A DNA stretch of 64,000 bases from Aquimonas sp964586455 (GTDB lineage: Bacteria > Pseudomonadota > Gammaproteobacteria > Xanthomonadales > Xanthomonadaceae), in NCBI GenBank assembly GCA_964586455.1, contig CAZPHV010000020.1:10061-74060 (forward strand), written 5' to 3'. Positions 34,280 through 43,269 of the stretch are shown here, one piece after another. Numbering within the stretch: the first letter of the stretch is position 1; each line of letters begins with the position of its first letter. The notes below the pieces were generated by a model, which saw only the letters and a program-made list of their open reading frames with translations, was not told the DNA's origin and searched no databases. The position numbers were made by a program, and so were the translations under genes.

Positions 34280-35113
34280 TCACTCCGTCTCCTGCAGCAG
34301 TGACGAATAGCCCAGTCGGAAATCGGGGTATTGCGGGACGAATCCGGCCTCAAGCAGACGCTTCGGGAAGATGCGCCGGCCGCTCTCGCGGCCTGGCTGC
34401 AGGGTCGGCGGCGTCCGCCCGAATTTCGCAGCCAGCCAAGCCAGGACCACGTCTTCGCGCTCCGGCGCGCCGTCGCTGGCAATCACTGCGCCCGTAAGCG
34501 CCGGCCGATCCAGCGCAAATGCCAGCGCCGCAGCCGCGTCATCGGCGTGGATGCGATTGCTCCAGTGCGGTCGGGCGCTACTCGCCGTTTGCGCGCGCTG
34601 CAGCAGCATCCGCCGACCAGGGCCATAGATTCCGGTGAAGCGCATCGCGAGAAAGCCGGGAATGCGCGCTGCCAGCGCCTGTTCGGCTTCCAGCAGGACA
34701 CGGCCATTGAAGGCTTCGGGCTCGGGCAGCGTGTCGTCATCGATACGCCGACCGTCATCACCGCCGTAGACCGCGGTGCTTGAGGCGAACAGCCAATGCG
34801 GCTGCCGCGCAGCCAGCGCTGCGACCAGATTGAGCGGCGCTTCGATATAGGTTCGGCGATAGGCCGCCTCGTCGCGGCTGTCCGGCGTCAGCGTGCACAC
34901 CACCGCATCCAGCGCGGCCGGCAAGTCGAGCAGACTGGCCGGCAGCAGCAGGTCCGCCGAGATAGGGCGCACGCCCGCGGGCAAGAGCGAGGCGCTGCGG
35001 CGCAGCCCAAAGACCTCAACACCCTGCGCCAGAAGCAGGCGAGCAAGGCGACTGCCCAGATCTCCGCAGCCGGCGATCAGCACCCGCCGCTGCTGCAGCT
35101 CAGCGCTGCCCAA
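34280..35113 (-). CDS. NAD(P)-binding SDR/epimerase-like protein (YeeZ type)
   Basis: Extended Rossmann protein of 277 residues: VLIAGCGDLGSRLARLLL dinucleotide fold at the start, FASSTAVYGG with the SDR Ser, and RFTGIYGPGR. The pattern matches YeeZ-like proteins annotated as NAD-dependent epimerases, substrate unknown. The frame begins with TTG at 35113, preceded by GAGGGG at proper spacing; a GTG at 35083 is the alternative. It follows xrtH by 39 bases on the same strand. Confidence 0.75.
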   Translation of the reverse strand: MGSAELQQRRVLIAGCGDLGSRLARLLLAQGVEVFGLRRSASLLPAGVRPISADLLLPASLLDLPAALDAVVCTLTPDSRDEAAYRRTYIEAPLNLVAALAARQPHWLFASSTAVYGGDDGRRIDDDTLPEPEAFNGRVLLEAEQALAARIPGFLAMRFTGIYGPGRRMLLQRAQTASSARPHWSNRIHADDAAAALAFALDRPALTGAVIASDGAPEREDVVLAWLAAKFGRTPPTLQPGRESGRRIFPKRLLEAGFVPQYPDFRLGYSSLLQETE

Positions 35114-35152
35114 GCACGCCCCTCACGCACACGCTGCAGCCCGAGTTGCGAG

Positions 35153-35680
35153 TCACGCCGCCGCCGGCTCGCCGGAGCCACTCGCAGGCGGCGTACGCCG
35201 TGGCGTCTTCGGCAGATAGCGCAGCCAGATCAGCCACACCGCGAGCGCATCCAGCACGATCAGGGCCTGCCACAGGTAGAGATGAAACCAGTCGAACGCG
35301 ACCTGACTCCACTGCCCCATGTAGAACAGGCTGATGATGCGCACCAGGTTCAGCGCCTGGATGCAGAAGAAGCCGATCACCGCGCCTACCAGCTTGTGCT
35401 TCCACGGCGAAGGGAATGCCACCAGCGCAGCAATCAGAATGATCACCGCCTCGATGCCGTCGCAGCCCGGGGCGATGGCTACCGCGAAGCCATTGGTCGT
35501 GCTCTGGATGATCACGCCTTCGGCGTGCACGTTCGAGTCGAACATCATGATCAGGAACGCACTGATGTCGGCGAGTACGCCTGTGAAGGGCTCGGTGACG
35601 TACTTGGTGCCGTAGGTGCTGATGCGCGCCGCGAACAGCGTCACCAGCAGGCCCATGAAAACAAGGAAAAAACGAAGCAT
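35153..35680 (-). CDS. Exosortase H (XrtH-like transpeptidase)
   Basis: Small integral membrane protein of 175 residues with about five helices. The exosortase triad is visible: Cys73 in APGCDGIEAVI, Arg114 in LNLVRIISLFYMG and His133 in FDWFHLYLWQ. The short length fits XrtH, the form paired with proteins bearing an IPTLxxWG-type C-terminal sorting signal, rather than the longer EpsH type. No such substrate gene is in the window. It should recognise, cleave and re-attach target proteins in the inner membrane. Start 35680 opens directly into the first helix. Confidence 0.8.
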   Translation of the reverse strand: MLRFFLVFMGLLVTLFAARISTYGTKYVTEPFTGVLADISAFLIMMFDSNVHAEGVIIQSTTNGFAVAIAPGCDGIEAVIILIAALVAFPSPWKHKLVGAVIGFFCIQALNLVRIISLFYMGQWSQVAFDWFHLYLWQALIVLDALAVWLIWLRYLPKTPRRTPPASGSGEPAAA

Positions 35681-35725
35681 CGTGACAGACCGGGAGGAAC
35701 CAGCCGGCGATGCTAGCATCCGCCC

Positions 35726-36307
35726 ATGAACCCCGCGTCGAACCTCATCCTGGTCGGACCGATGGGCGCCGGCAAGAGCACCATCGGTCGGCGCCTGTCC
35801 AAACGTTTCGGCCTGCGCTTCCTCGACCTCGACCGCGAGATCGAGCAGCGCTGCGGCGCGCGCATCCCGCTGATTTTCGAACACGAAGGCGAGCCGGGCT
35901 TCCGCGAGCGCGAACACGCCACCCTGGCCGCCGTGCTCACCCAGACCGAGGGCAGGATGCTGCTGGCGACCGGGGGCGGCGCCGTACTGCGTGAAGACAA
36001 TCGCGCCCTGCTGCGCGCCGGCGGCTTCGTGGTCTGGCTGCGCACCTCGGTCGAGGAACAGCTCAAGCGCTTGCGCAATGACGGCAGCCGGCCGCTGCTG
36101 TCCGTACCCGACCGCGACCAGCGTCTTGCGGCGATGGCGCAGCTGCGTGATCCCCTGTATCGCGAGGTCTGCGACCTGATCTTCGAATCCAACCAGCCGC
36201 ACGTCGGCGCGGCGGCCGACCGCCTCGCGCGCGTGCTCGAACGCCGCTGGCAGCTGCCCCTACCCATTGCATCCAGTTCCGGACAAGAATCCCGTGCGCA
36301 GTCTTGA
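35726..36307 (+). CDS. aroK: Shikimate kinase
   Basis: Phosphorylates shikimate at O-3 with ATP, fifth step of the shikimate pathway. Walker A GPMGAGKS(T) at residues 11-19, the shikimate-binding DLDREIEQRCG region, FREREHATL, and TGGGAVL are all present. At 193 residues it has a slightly extended C-terminus. The aroB GTG lies inside its last codons, so the pair is coupled. Confidence 0.95.
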   Translation: MNPASNLILVGPMGAGKSTIGRRLSKRFGLRFLDLDREIEQRCGARIPLIFEHEGEPGFREREHATLAAVLTQTEGRMLLATGGGAVLREDNRALLRAGGFVVWLRTSVEEQLKRLRNDGSRPLLSVPDRDQRLAAMAQLRDPLYREVCDLIFESNQPHVGAAADRLARVLERRWQLPLPIASSSGQESRAQS

Positions 36308-37373
36308 TGTACAGCTCGCCGAACGCAGCTACCCGATCCACATCGGCCCCGGCCTTCTAGCGAACGCCACGCAATGGCGCCCCCTGCTGCCGGGCCGGCA
36401 GGTGCTGGTGGTCAGCGACGATAACGTCGCCCGTCACTATTTGCAGCGGGTGCGGGCCGGGCTCGGCGGCCTCGATCACGCCAGTCTGGTGCTGCCACCG
36501 GGCGAGGAAGAAAAGACGCTGACCCGCTTCACCGAGGCCATCGACGCGCTGGCCTGCCTGCGCGCGAACCGCGACGCCTGCGTGATCGCGCTCGGCGGCG
36601 GCGTGGTCGGTGATCTGGCGGGCTTCGCCGCGGCCTGCTGGATGCGCGGCATCGCCTTCGTGCAGATGCCCACAACCTTGCTGGCCATGGTCGACTCCTC
36701 GGTCGGCGGCAAGACTGCGGTCGACCTGCCGCAGGGCAAGAACCTGGTCGGCGCCTTCCACCAGCCGCGCGCGGTGATCGCCGACACCGAGACTCTGGCC
36801 ACCCTGCCCGAACGCGAACTGCGCGCGGGTCTGGCGGAAGTGGTGAAGTACGGCGCGATCTTCGACGCTGGCTTTCTCGACTGGCTGGACGAACACGCCG
36901 ACGCGCTGCTGGCGCGCGATGCCGATGCACTGGCCGAGGCGATCCTTCGCAGTTGTCGCTATAAAGCCGACGTGGTGGCGCGCGACGAGACCGAGCAGGG
37001 CGAGCGCGCCCTGCTCAACTTCGGTCACACCTTTGGCCACGCGCTGGAGACTGCCGGCGGCTACGAGCGCTTCCGCCACGGCGAGGCGGTGGCGCTGGGC
37101 ATGGTCGTCGCGGCACGACTGTCGGCCCGGCTGGGCCGCGCGCCCGCGGCGGATACACAGCGACTGGCGGACCTGCTGACCCGCTTCGGCCTGCCCGTCG
37201 AGATTCCGCCCGGCTTTGATCCCGCCCATTTGCTGCAGCTGATGAGGCTCGACAAGAAGACCCTGTCGGGTCGGCTGCGTCTGATCCTGTGGAAGCACGC
37301 AGGCGCCGCTGAGATCGTGGGCGGCGTCGACGAGGAGGAAATCCTGGCAGCCCTGGCGGGTGCGGCGACTTGA
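36294..37373 (+). CDS. aroB: 3-dehydroquinate synthase
   Basis: NAD- and metal-dependent synthase converting DAHP to 3-dehydroquinate. The 359 residues contain GGGVVGDLAGFAAACWMRGI, PTTLLAMVDSSVGGKTAVD, KNLVGAFHQP, and metal ligands in NFGHTFGHALE and RHGEAVALGM. The start is GTG at 36294 (MRSLDVQLAERSYPIHIG), overlapping aroK by 14 bases; an upstream ATG at 36267 would overlap by 41 and gives no family-like residues. Confidence 0.95.
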   Translation: MRSLDVQLAERSYPIHIGPGLLANATQWRPLLPGRQVLVVSDDNVARHYLQRVRAGLGGLDHASLVLPPGEEEKTLTRFTEAIDALACLRANRDACVIALGGGVVGDLAGFAAACWMRGIAFVQMPTTLLAMVDSSVGGKTAVDLPQGKNLVGAFHQPRAVIADTETLATLPERELRAGLAEVVKYGAIFDAGFLDWLDEHADALLARDADALAEAILRSCRYKADVVARDETEQGERALLNFGHTFGHALETAGGYERFRHGEAVALGMVVAARLSARLGRAPAADTQRLADLLTRFGLPVEIPPGFDPAHLLQLMRLDKKTLSGRLRLILWKHAGAAEIVGGVDEEEILAALAGAAT

Positions 37374-37517
37374 ATCTGCCAGCGCGCGAGGCGAATCAGC
37401 TGTCTGGATGGCCCGCAGCGCCATGCATCTGATGCAACATCAGAACAATTGAGCGATCCAGCCCCAGCCGTCATTTGCCTGTGCTTCAATCCCGGCTCCC
37501 CAGTGTGAGGTGCCTCA

Positions 37518-40241
37518 ATGAAGCCTGCCACAGCGAATTCCAGGCCCGGCCGGCCAGTCGATCCGCGAATCTGGCACGCACTGTCGGCAGACGAAACCCT
37601 GAGCGCGGTCGCCAGCGATGCGAAGGGCCTGAGCGCTCAGGAGGCCGAGCGGCGTCTGCGCGAGCACGGCCCCAACCGACTGCCTGAACCGCCGCGTCCT
37701 GGTCTGCTGGTCCGCTTTCTCTCCCAGTTCAACAACGTGCTGATTTACGTGCTGATCGGCGCCGGCGTGCTGACGCTGCTGCTGGGTCACCTGCTGGATT
37801 CAGCCGTCATCTTCGGCGTAGTCCTGCTCAACGCTGTGGTCGGTTTCATCCAGGAGGGCCGCGCCGAGAACGCGCTGGCTGCGATCCGCAGCCTGATCGA
37901 TCCGCGCTGTCAGGTGCTGCGCGGCGGCCAGCGGGTGTCACTGCCTGCGGAATCGCTGGTCGTCGGCGATGTGGTGCTGCTTGAGGCCGGCGACCGCGTC
38001 TCGGCCGATCTGCGCCTGCTTCAGGCCAACAGCCTGCGTATCGACGAAGCCCTGCTGACCGGCGAATCGGTGGCGGCCGAAAAGCAGACCGCCGCCGTTG
38101 CTCCGGACAGCGCGCTTGGCGACCGCCGCTGCCTCGCCTACAGCGGCACGCTGGTCGCCACCGGCAGCGCTCGCGGGCTGGTGGTGGGTACCGGCGCTGA
38201 CACCGAACTTGGCCACATCAGCACCCTGCTCGGCGAAGTACAGACCCTGCGCACGCCCTTGATCGAGCGCATGGACCGCTTCGCGCGCCAGCTCACGGCG
38301 GTTATTCTTGTCGTCTCCGCGGCAGTGCTTGTGCTCACCGTGTCCCTGCACGGCATGCCCTGGAGCGAGGCCTTTCTGGCCGTTGTCGGCCTGGCGGTCG
38401 CCGCAATCCCTGAAGGCCTGCCCGCGGTCATGACCATCACCCTGGCGATCGGCGTGCAGCGCATGGCCGCGCGCCGCGCGATCGTGCGCCAGCTGCCCGC
38501 AGTCGAAACCCTGGGCTCGGTGACCGTGATCTGCTCGGACAAGACCGGCACGCTGACTCGCAATCAGATGAGCGTCGAACGTCTGCAGGCGCTCGACGGC
38601 GAAGCTCGCATCGAAGGCAGCGGCTATGCACCGCTCGGGCGCGTGCACTGGCAGGGCGCCGATCCGCCAGCCGATATCGCGCTGCGCGCCGCACGCGTGG
38701 CCCTGCTGTGCAACGACGCCGAACTCGTCGCCGGCGAAGCTGATGGCGAGTGGAGCGTGCTCGGCGACCCCATGGAAGGCGCACTGCGCGCGCTCGCAAA
38801 GCGGCTCGGCCTTGACGACGAGGCCGAAAACGCCGCGCACCCGCGCCTGGCCGAACTGCCCTTCGACAGCTCACGTCTGTACATGGCCACCGAGCACCGC
38901 ATCGACAGCGTCCGCACAGCGCTCATCAAGGGTGCGCCGGAGCGCGTGCTGGCACTGTGCGACCGGGTCGCCGGCGTGGCCGGCGACGCCAAGCTCGACG
39001 AAAAACTGTGGCGAGAGCGCATCGAAGCCCTGGCCGCTGGCGGCCTGCGCGTGTTGGCGCTGGCCGAAGCGACCCTCGAATCGGACGAGCCCCTGCAGCA
39101 CGCGAATCTGAGCGGTCGCAGTCGCCTACTCGGGCTGGTCGGCCTGATCGATCCGCCGCGCGGGGAAGCGATCACCGCCGTCGCGGAATGTCGCAGCGCG
39201 GGCATCCACGTCAAGATGATCACCGGCGACCATGCCGCCACCGCGCTTGCGATCGCCCGCGAGCTGGGCCTGCACGACGCGCCGAAGGTGATTACCGGCC
39301 CTGAGCTTGACGCACTCGACGACGCGGCGTTTGCGGACGCCGCGCGCGACCGACAGGTATTCGCGCGGGTCACGCCCGAGCACAAGCTGCGCCTGGTCGA
39401 GGCCCTGCAGGCGCGGGGCGAGGTGGTGGCGATGACCGGCGACGGGGTCAACGACGCGCCGGCACTCAAGCGCGCCGAAGTCGGCGTGGCGATGGGCCTG
39501 AAGGGCACGGAGACCGCCAAGCAGGCCGCCGAAATGGTGCTGGCCGACGACAACTTCGCCAGCATCGTCGCCGCGGTGCGCGAGGGGCGGGTGATCTTCG
39601 ACAACATTCGCAAGGTGATCGCCTGGACCTTGCCCACCAACGGCGGTGAAGCCTTGGCGATCCTGGCCGCTCTGCTGCTTGGCCTCGCGCTGCCAATGAC
39701 CGCCGTGCAGATCCTATGGATCAACATGGTCACCGCCGTCGCGCTGGGCCTGACCCTTGCCTTCGAGCCGGCCGAGCCCGGGGTGATGCAGCGCGCGCCG
39801 CGCGGGCGCGGCGCACCACTGCTTACCGGCTTTCTGATCTGGCGCGTGGTGTTCGTGTCCCTGCTATTCGTGCTGGCCGCGTTCGGCGTGTTCTACGCAA
39901 GCCAGGGCGCCGGCCACAGCCTGGAGCTCTCGCGCACCCTGGTGGTGAACACCATCGTCGTGCTGGAGATCTTCTACCTGTTCGCGGTGCGCTACATCGA
40001 CGGCAGTTCACTCAGCTGGCAGGGCGTACTGGGCACGCCGGCGGTGCTGATCGGCGTGGGCGTGGTGGTGCTGGCTCAACTGGCCTTCACCTACCTGCCG
40101 CTGCTGCAGACGTTGTTCCGCACCGAGGCGGTGTCGCTGCGCGACGGCTTGCTGGTGATCAGCCTCGGTGTGGTGCTGTTGCTGGTGCTGGAGATCGAGA
40201 AGTGGCTGTTCCGACGCCTGCGCCCACGCGCCAGCGGCTAA
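37518..40241 (+). CDS. P2-type cation-transporting ATPase
   Basis: P-type ATPase of 907 residues: cation_ATPase_N (about 18-85), actuator with LTGESV, M4 with PEGLP (VAAIPEGLPAVMTITLAIGVQ), phosphorylation site DKTGTLT with D341, nucleotide domain (KGAPERVL), hinge MTGDGVNDAPALK, and C-terminal helices. M4 is SERCA-like, but the M6 position reads WINMVTAVALG where Ca-ATPases have NLVTDG, so a ligand Asp is missing; the ion may not be calcium. GAGGTG 6 bases before ATG. Confidence 0.9.
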   Translation: MKPATANSRPGRPVDPRIWHALSADETLSAVASDAKGLSAQEAERRLREHGPNRLPEPPRPGLLVRFLSQFNNVLIYVLIGAGVLTLLLGHLLDSAVIFGVVLLNAVVGFIQEGRAENALAAIRSLIDPRCQVLRGGQRVSLPAESLVVGDVVLLEAGDRVSADLRLLQANSLRIDEALLTGESVAAEKQTAAVAPDSALGDRRCLAYSGTLVATGSARGLVVGTGADTELGHISTLLGEVQTLRTPLIERMDRFARQLTAVILVVSAAVLVLTVSLHGMPWSEAFLAVVGLAVAAIPEGLPAVMTITLAIGVQRMAARRAIVRQLPAVETLGSVTVICSDKTGTLTRNQMSVERLQALDGEARIEGSGYAPLGRVHWQGADPPADIALRAARVALLCNDAELVAGEADGEWSVLGDPMEGALRALAKRLGLDDEAENAAHPRLAELPFDSSRLYMATEHRIDSVRTALIKGAPERVLALCDRVAGVAGDAKLDEKLWRERIEALAAGGLRVLALAEATLESDEPLQHANLSGRSRLLGLVGLIDPPRGEAITAVAECRSAGIHVKMITGDHAATALAIARELGLHDAPKVITGPELDALDDAAFADAARDRQVFARVTPEHKLRLVEALQARGEVVAMTGDGVNDAPALKRAEVGVAMGLKGTETAKQAAEMVLADDNFASIVAAVREGRVIFDNIRKVIAWTLPTNGGEALAILAALLLGLALPMTAVQILWINMVTAVALGLTLAFEPAEPGVMQRAPRGRGAPLLTGFLIWRVVFVSLLFVLAAFGVFYASQGAGHSLELSRTLVVNTIVVLEIFYLFAVRYIDGSSLSWQGVLGTPAVLIGVGVVVLAQLAFTYLPLLQTLFRTEAVSLRDGLLVISLGVVLLLVLEIEKWLFRRLRPRASG

Positions 40242-40251
40242 ACTCCGCGCC

Positions 40252-40509
40252 ATGCGAATTTTCCTGCAGCAGCCGCCGGCGGCCGGCGAGCCCACCCGAT
40301 ACCACAAGCTCACCCTCGAACAGGACCTGCTCGGCAGCTGGTGGCTGCACCGCGAGAGCGGTCAGGTCGGTGGCCGCGCCAGCACCAAGCGCGAGGTCTA
40401 CGCCAGCCAGGCCGAAGCGCTTGCAGCGTTCGAGGCCGGTCGCGACGCGCAGCTGAAACGCGGCTTCCGCATCACATTTTCCGAAGGCGCGGAGGCGCCG
40501 CGCCGATGA
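40252..40509 (+). CDS. Mini WGR-domain protein upstream of hemE
   Basis: An 85-residue protein consisting of little more than a WGR-like domain: KLTLEQDLLGSWWLHRESGQVGGRAS, then KREVYASQAEALAAFEAGRDAQLKRGF. WGR domains occur in PARPs and bind nucleic acids; stand-alone short forms are common in proteobacteria with unknown roles. It starts 10 bases after the ATPase stop and overlaps the hemE ATG by 4 bases (ATGA), so hemE translation is likely coupled to it. Confidence 0.7.
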   Translation: MRIFLQQPPAAGEPTRYHKLTLEQDLLGSWWLHRESGQVGGRASTKREVYASQAEALAAFEAGRDAQLKRGFRITFSEGAEAPRR

Positions 40510-41585
40510 CTTTCGAACCCCTGAAGAACGACCGCTTCCTGCGCGCCCTGCGGCGCGAGCCCGTGGATCACACGCCGATCTGGATCATGCGTCAGGCCGG
40601 TCGCTACCTGCCCGAGTACCGCGCCAGCCGCGCGCGCGCCGGCAGCTTTCTGGCCATGGCCAAGAACCCGGACTTCGCCTGCGAAGTCACCCTGCAGCCG
40701 TTGGAGCGCTTTCCGCTGGATGCGGCGATTCTGTTCTCCGACATTCTCACCGTGCCCGACGCGATGGGCCTGGGTCTGTATTTCGCCGAGGGCGAAGGCC
40801 CGAAGTTCGAGCGGCCGGTGCGCAGCGAAGCTGACATCGCAAAGCTCGTCGTGCCCGACATGGCCAGCGAACTCGGCTACGTAATGGACGCGGTCAGCCT
40901 GATCCGCCGCGAGCTGCACGGCCGCGTACCCCTGATCGGATTCTCGGGCAGCCCGTGGACGCTGGCCTGTTACATGATCGAAGGCGGCGGCTCGGACAAC
41001 TTCTCGAAGATCAAATCGATGGCCTTGAACGCGCCGGCGGCACTGCATCGCCTGCTGGAGGTCACCACGCAGGCCGTGATCGCGTATCTGGCCGCGCAGC
41101 GTGCGGCCGGTGCGCAGGCCCTGCAGGTGTTCGACACCTGGGGCGGCGTGCTCAACCCGCGCATGTATCGCGAATTCTCGCTGCGCTATCTCAAGCGCAT
41201 CGCCGAATCGCTGGAGCGCGGCGAAGGCAGCGAGCGCACGCCGTTGATCCTGTTCGGCCGCGGCAACGGCGCCTATCTCGGCGAGCTGGCCGACACCGGC
41301 GCCGAAGCGCTGGGCGTGGACTGGCTGACCGACCTGTCAGAAGCCCGCGTCCGCACCGGCGGCCGCGTCGCCCTGCAGGGCAACCTCGACCCCTGCGTGC
41401 TGTATGCCGAACCCGAGGTCATCCGCGCGGAAGTGGCGGCGACGCTGGCGTCTTACGGCGAAGGCCCCGGACATGTGTTCAACCTCGGCCATGGCGTCTC
41501 ACCGGACATGAACCCGGAGCATGTGGCGGCGCTGGTCGAGGCAGTACATGAGCTGAGCTTGAGAAGCGAGTATCGAGGGGGTTAA
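40506..41585 (+). CDS. hemE: Uroporphyrinogen decarboxylase
   Basis: Heme pathway enzyme converting uroporphyrinogen III to coproporphyrinogen III. The 359 residues hold the substrate-binding arginine motif IMRQAGRYLPEYR, the invariant Asp in AAILFSDILTVPDAMG, GFSGSPWTLACYMIEGG, and VFNLGHGVSPDMNPEHV. Start ATG 40506. Heme supply fits the cytochrome c maturation genes, although they are distant. Confidence 0.96.
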   Translation: MTFEPLKNDRFLRALRREPVDHTPIWIMRQAGRYLPEYRASRARAGSFLAMAKNPDFACEVTLQPLERFPLDAAILFSDILTVPDAMGLGLYFAEGEGPKFERPVRSEADIAKLVVPDMASELGYVMDAVSLIRRELHGRVPLIGFSGSPWTLACYMIEGGGSDNFSKIKSMALNAPAALHRLLEVTTQAVIAYLAAQRAAGAQALQVFDTWGGVLNPRMYREFSLRYLKRIAESLERGEGSERTPLILFGRGNGAYLGELADTGAEALGVDWLTDLSEARVRTGGRVALQGNLDPCVLYAEPEVIRAEVAATLASYGEGPGHVFNLGHGVSPDMNPEHVAALVEAVHELSLRSEYRGG

Positions 41586-41589
41586 GCGA

Positions 41590-41676
41590 GAAGTGAGGAG
41601 TGAGGAGTGAGAGGCGGCCACCTTCCTTGCGACGCCCTGCGGGCTCCTAGGGCTTGGCACTCTCACTCCTCACTTC
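41590..41676. repeat. Inverted repeat of GTGAGGA units between hemE and the cyclase gene
   Basis: Left arm GAAGTGAGGAGTGAGGAGTG(AGAG) starting at 41590 and right arm CTCTCACTCCTCACTTC at 41660-41676 can pair over about 14-17 bp around a loop of roughly 47 bases. The two flanking genes converge here, so it may act as a bidirectional stop. The left arm is itself a tandem of GTGAGGA. Confidence 0.6.
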
Positions 41677-41710
41677 CCGCTTCATCTGCTCACTTCTCTC
41701 CTGCACGCTG

Positions 41711-42655
41711 TCACGGCCCCGGCACCACCCGATTGCGCCCGCCCTGTTTGGCTTCGAACAGGTAGCGGTCGGCCTTCAGCAGCAGGCCGGTCACGCTCAA
41801 CCTGCGCTCAGGCGTCCACGTCGCCACGCCGAGACTGACCGTCAAATGCGGAGCGGTAGGGCTGGCGGGGTGCGGCAGGCGCAGCGACTCCACGGCCTGA
41901 CGCAGACGCTCGGCGACCTCCAGCGCGGCGTTGCCGCCCTGTTCCGCCAGCACCACGCAGAACTCTTCCCCACCGTAGCGGGCCAACAGGTCACCCGGAC
42001 TGCGCAGCAGCGACTTCAGGCAATCGACCACGCTCACCAGACAGGCGTCACCGGCGATATGGCCGAGGCTGTCGTTGTAAGCCTTGAAGTGGTCGATATC
42101 GAGCAGGATCACGCTCAGCGCCGCCTCTGCCCGCTGCGCGCGGCGCAGGCTGTCTTCCAGGTAGAGGTTCAGTCGCCTGCGGTTGGCGACGCCCGTCAGT
42201 TCGTCGGTCAGCGAGAGCGAACTCAGCTTCTCGGCCTGCTCGCGCAACAGGCCCTCGCGCCGCAGCATTGCGCTGACGTCCGCCACCGTCACCAGCACGT
42301 GCGCTTCGCCACCGATCTGGAGCGCCTGCACCTGGACCGACTGCGCCATGGGGTCGCTCAGGCTGCCGTCCGCGCGGCGCCGACGCAGTGGCAATGGATG
42401 CGGGTTCAGGCCCGTCGACAGCAGACCCGGCAGGCCACGCTGAGCCGACTGGATGGCGGTAAGCAGACGCCGGGCCGAGCTGCCGTCGAGCAGCGTTTCG
42501 ATGGCTTGGCCCGGCCAGGCTTCAGCGCGTGCATCGCCAAGCGCCGCGCGCAGCCAAGGGTTGAGGTAGCGGACGCGCAGCTGTGCATCCAGCACCAGCA
42601 CGCCCGACTGCAGATGGTCAAGCACGGCGCCGCACAGGCCTTCCAACGAGGTCAC
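41711..42655 (-). CDS. PAS-GGDEF diguanylate cyclase
   Basis: A 314-residue cytoplasmic protein that should make cyclic di-GMP. A PAS-like domain (about 5-115: GVLVLDAQLRVRYLNPWLRAALG) precedes a GGDEF domain with DHFKAYNDSLGHIAGD and the active-site GGEEF at 228-232. The inhibitory I-site appears lost: the usual RxxD before the loop reads RSPGD. GTG start overlapping the CheC-like gene stop. Last gene of the kinase-CheY-CheC operon, so its activity is probably controlled by that relay. Confidence 0.88.
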   Translation of the reverse strand: MTSLEGLCGAVLDHLQSGVLVLDAQLRVRYLNPWLRAALGDARAEAWPGQAIETLLDGSSARRLLTAIQSAQRGLPGLLSTGLNPHPLPLRRRRADGSLSDPMAQSVQVQALQIGGEAHVLVTVADVSAMLRREGLLREQAEKLSSLSLTDELTGVANRRRLNLYLEDSLRRAQRAEAALSVILLDIDHFKAYNDSLGHIAGDACLVSVVDCLKSLLRSPGDLLARYGGEEFCVVLAEQGGNAALEVAERLRQAVESLRLPHPASPTAPHLTVSLGVATWTPERRLSVTGLLLKADRYLFEAKQGGRNRVVPGP

Positions 42656-43269
42656 CTCGCTGCCTCGGCAGGTCCCAGCAGGCGCGCCAGCGCGGCGCGC
42701 AGATTGTGCAGGCTGGAGGCCCCCAGGATGAAGGCCACGAAGCCTTCGATGTCGCGCTGCTCCAGAGCAAGCTGGATCTGAACAAACAGGATGTGCCCAT
42801 CCTCACCCACCGGGCCCAGGAGATCCTCGGTGCTGGCCAGCTCAAACGCCGGCAAGGCGCAATCGAAGCGCTCATCCAGCATGTCGGCGATGGTCGAAAA
42901 ACAGGTGTTCAGGATGATGTTGCCGATCTCGCACATCGCGTCCTGCTCCATTTCGGTGAGCTGGTCGAGAGGCGTTTGCGAGCCCAACATCAGTCGCACC
43001 ACCTCCAGGCTGGTCTCACTCGGAAACATCAGCAGGGCGCGTCCCGAGAAGCTGCCCTCGAAGCGCTGGCTGACGCTGGTCAAACGGCGTGCGCGTTCGG
43101 GATCGAGCAGATCGACCAGCTTCGGCGGGGTCAACAGGTGCACCAGCGGAACGCTCATGCTGACCGTCTCGCCGGTGAGCTCGCTGAGCGAAGCGGCGGC
43201 GCGGCCAACGCTGATGTTGAACAGCTCGCCAAGTGCGTCCAGCTCCAGCGCATTGAAGGTCTCAGCCAT
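42652..43269 (-). CDS. CheC-type response-regulator phosphatase
   Basis: A 205-residue CheC/CheX/FliY-family protein. Both active-site signatures D-x3-E-x2-N-x22-P are intact: D11/E15/N18/P41 and D110/E114/N117/P140. Such proteins dephosphorylate CheY-like receivers. The C-terminal part (about 150-205) is usual. It overlaps the receiver gene upstream by 8 bases and the cyclase gene downstream by 4 bases, so the natural substrate is likely the receiver encoded next to it rather than a flagellar CheY. Confidence 0.85.
   Translation of the reverse strand: MAETFNALELDALGELFNISVGRAAASLSELTGETVSMSVPLVHLLTPPKLVDLLDPERARRLTSVSQRFEGSFSGRALLMFPSETSLEVVRLMLGSQTPLDQLTEMEQDAMCEIGNIILNTCFSTIADMLDERFDCALPAFELASTEDLLGPVGEDGHILFVQIQLALEQRDIEGFVAFILGASSLHNLRAALARLLGPAEAAR

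Noticed and set aside
41581..41710. CRISPR-like repeat array in the GTGAGGA units after hemE
   Set aside because: Only two to three 7-base units without spacers; an inverted repeat explains it better.
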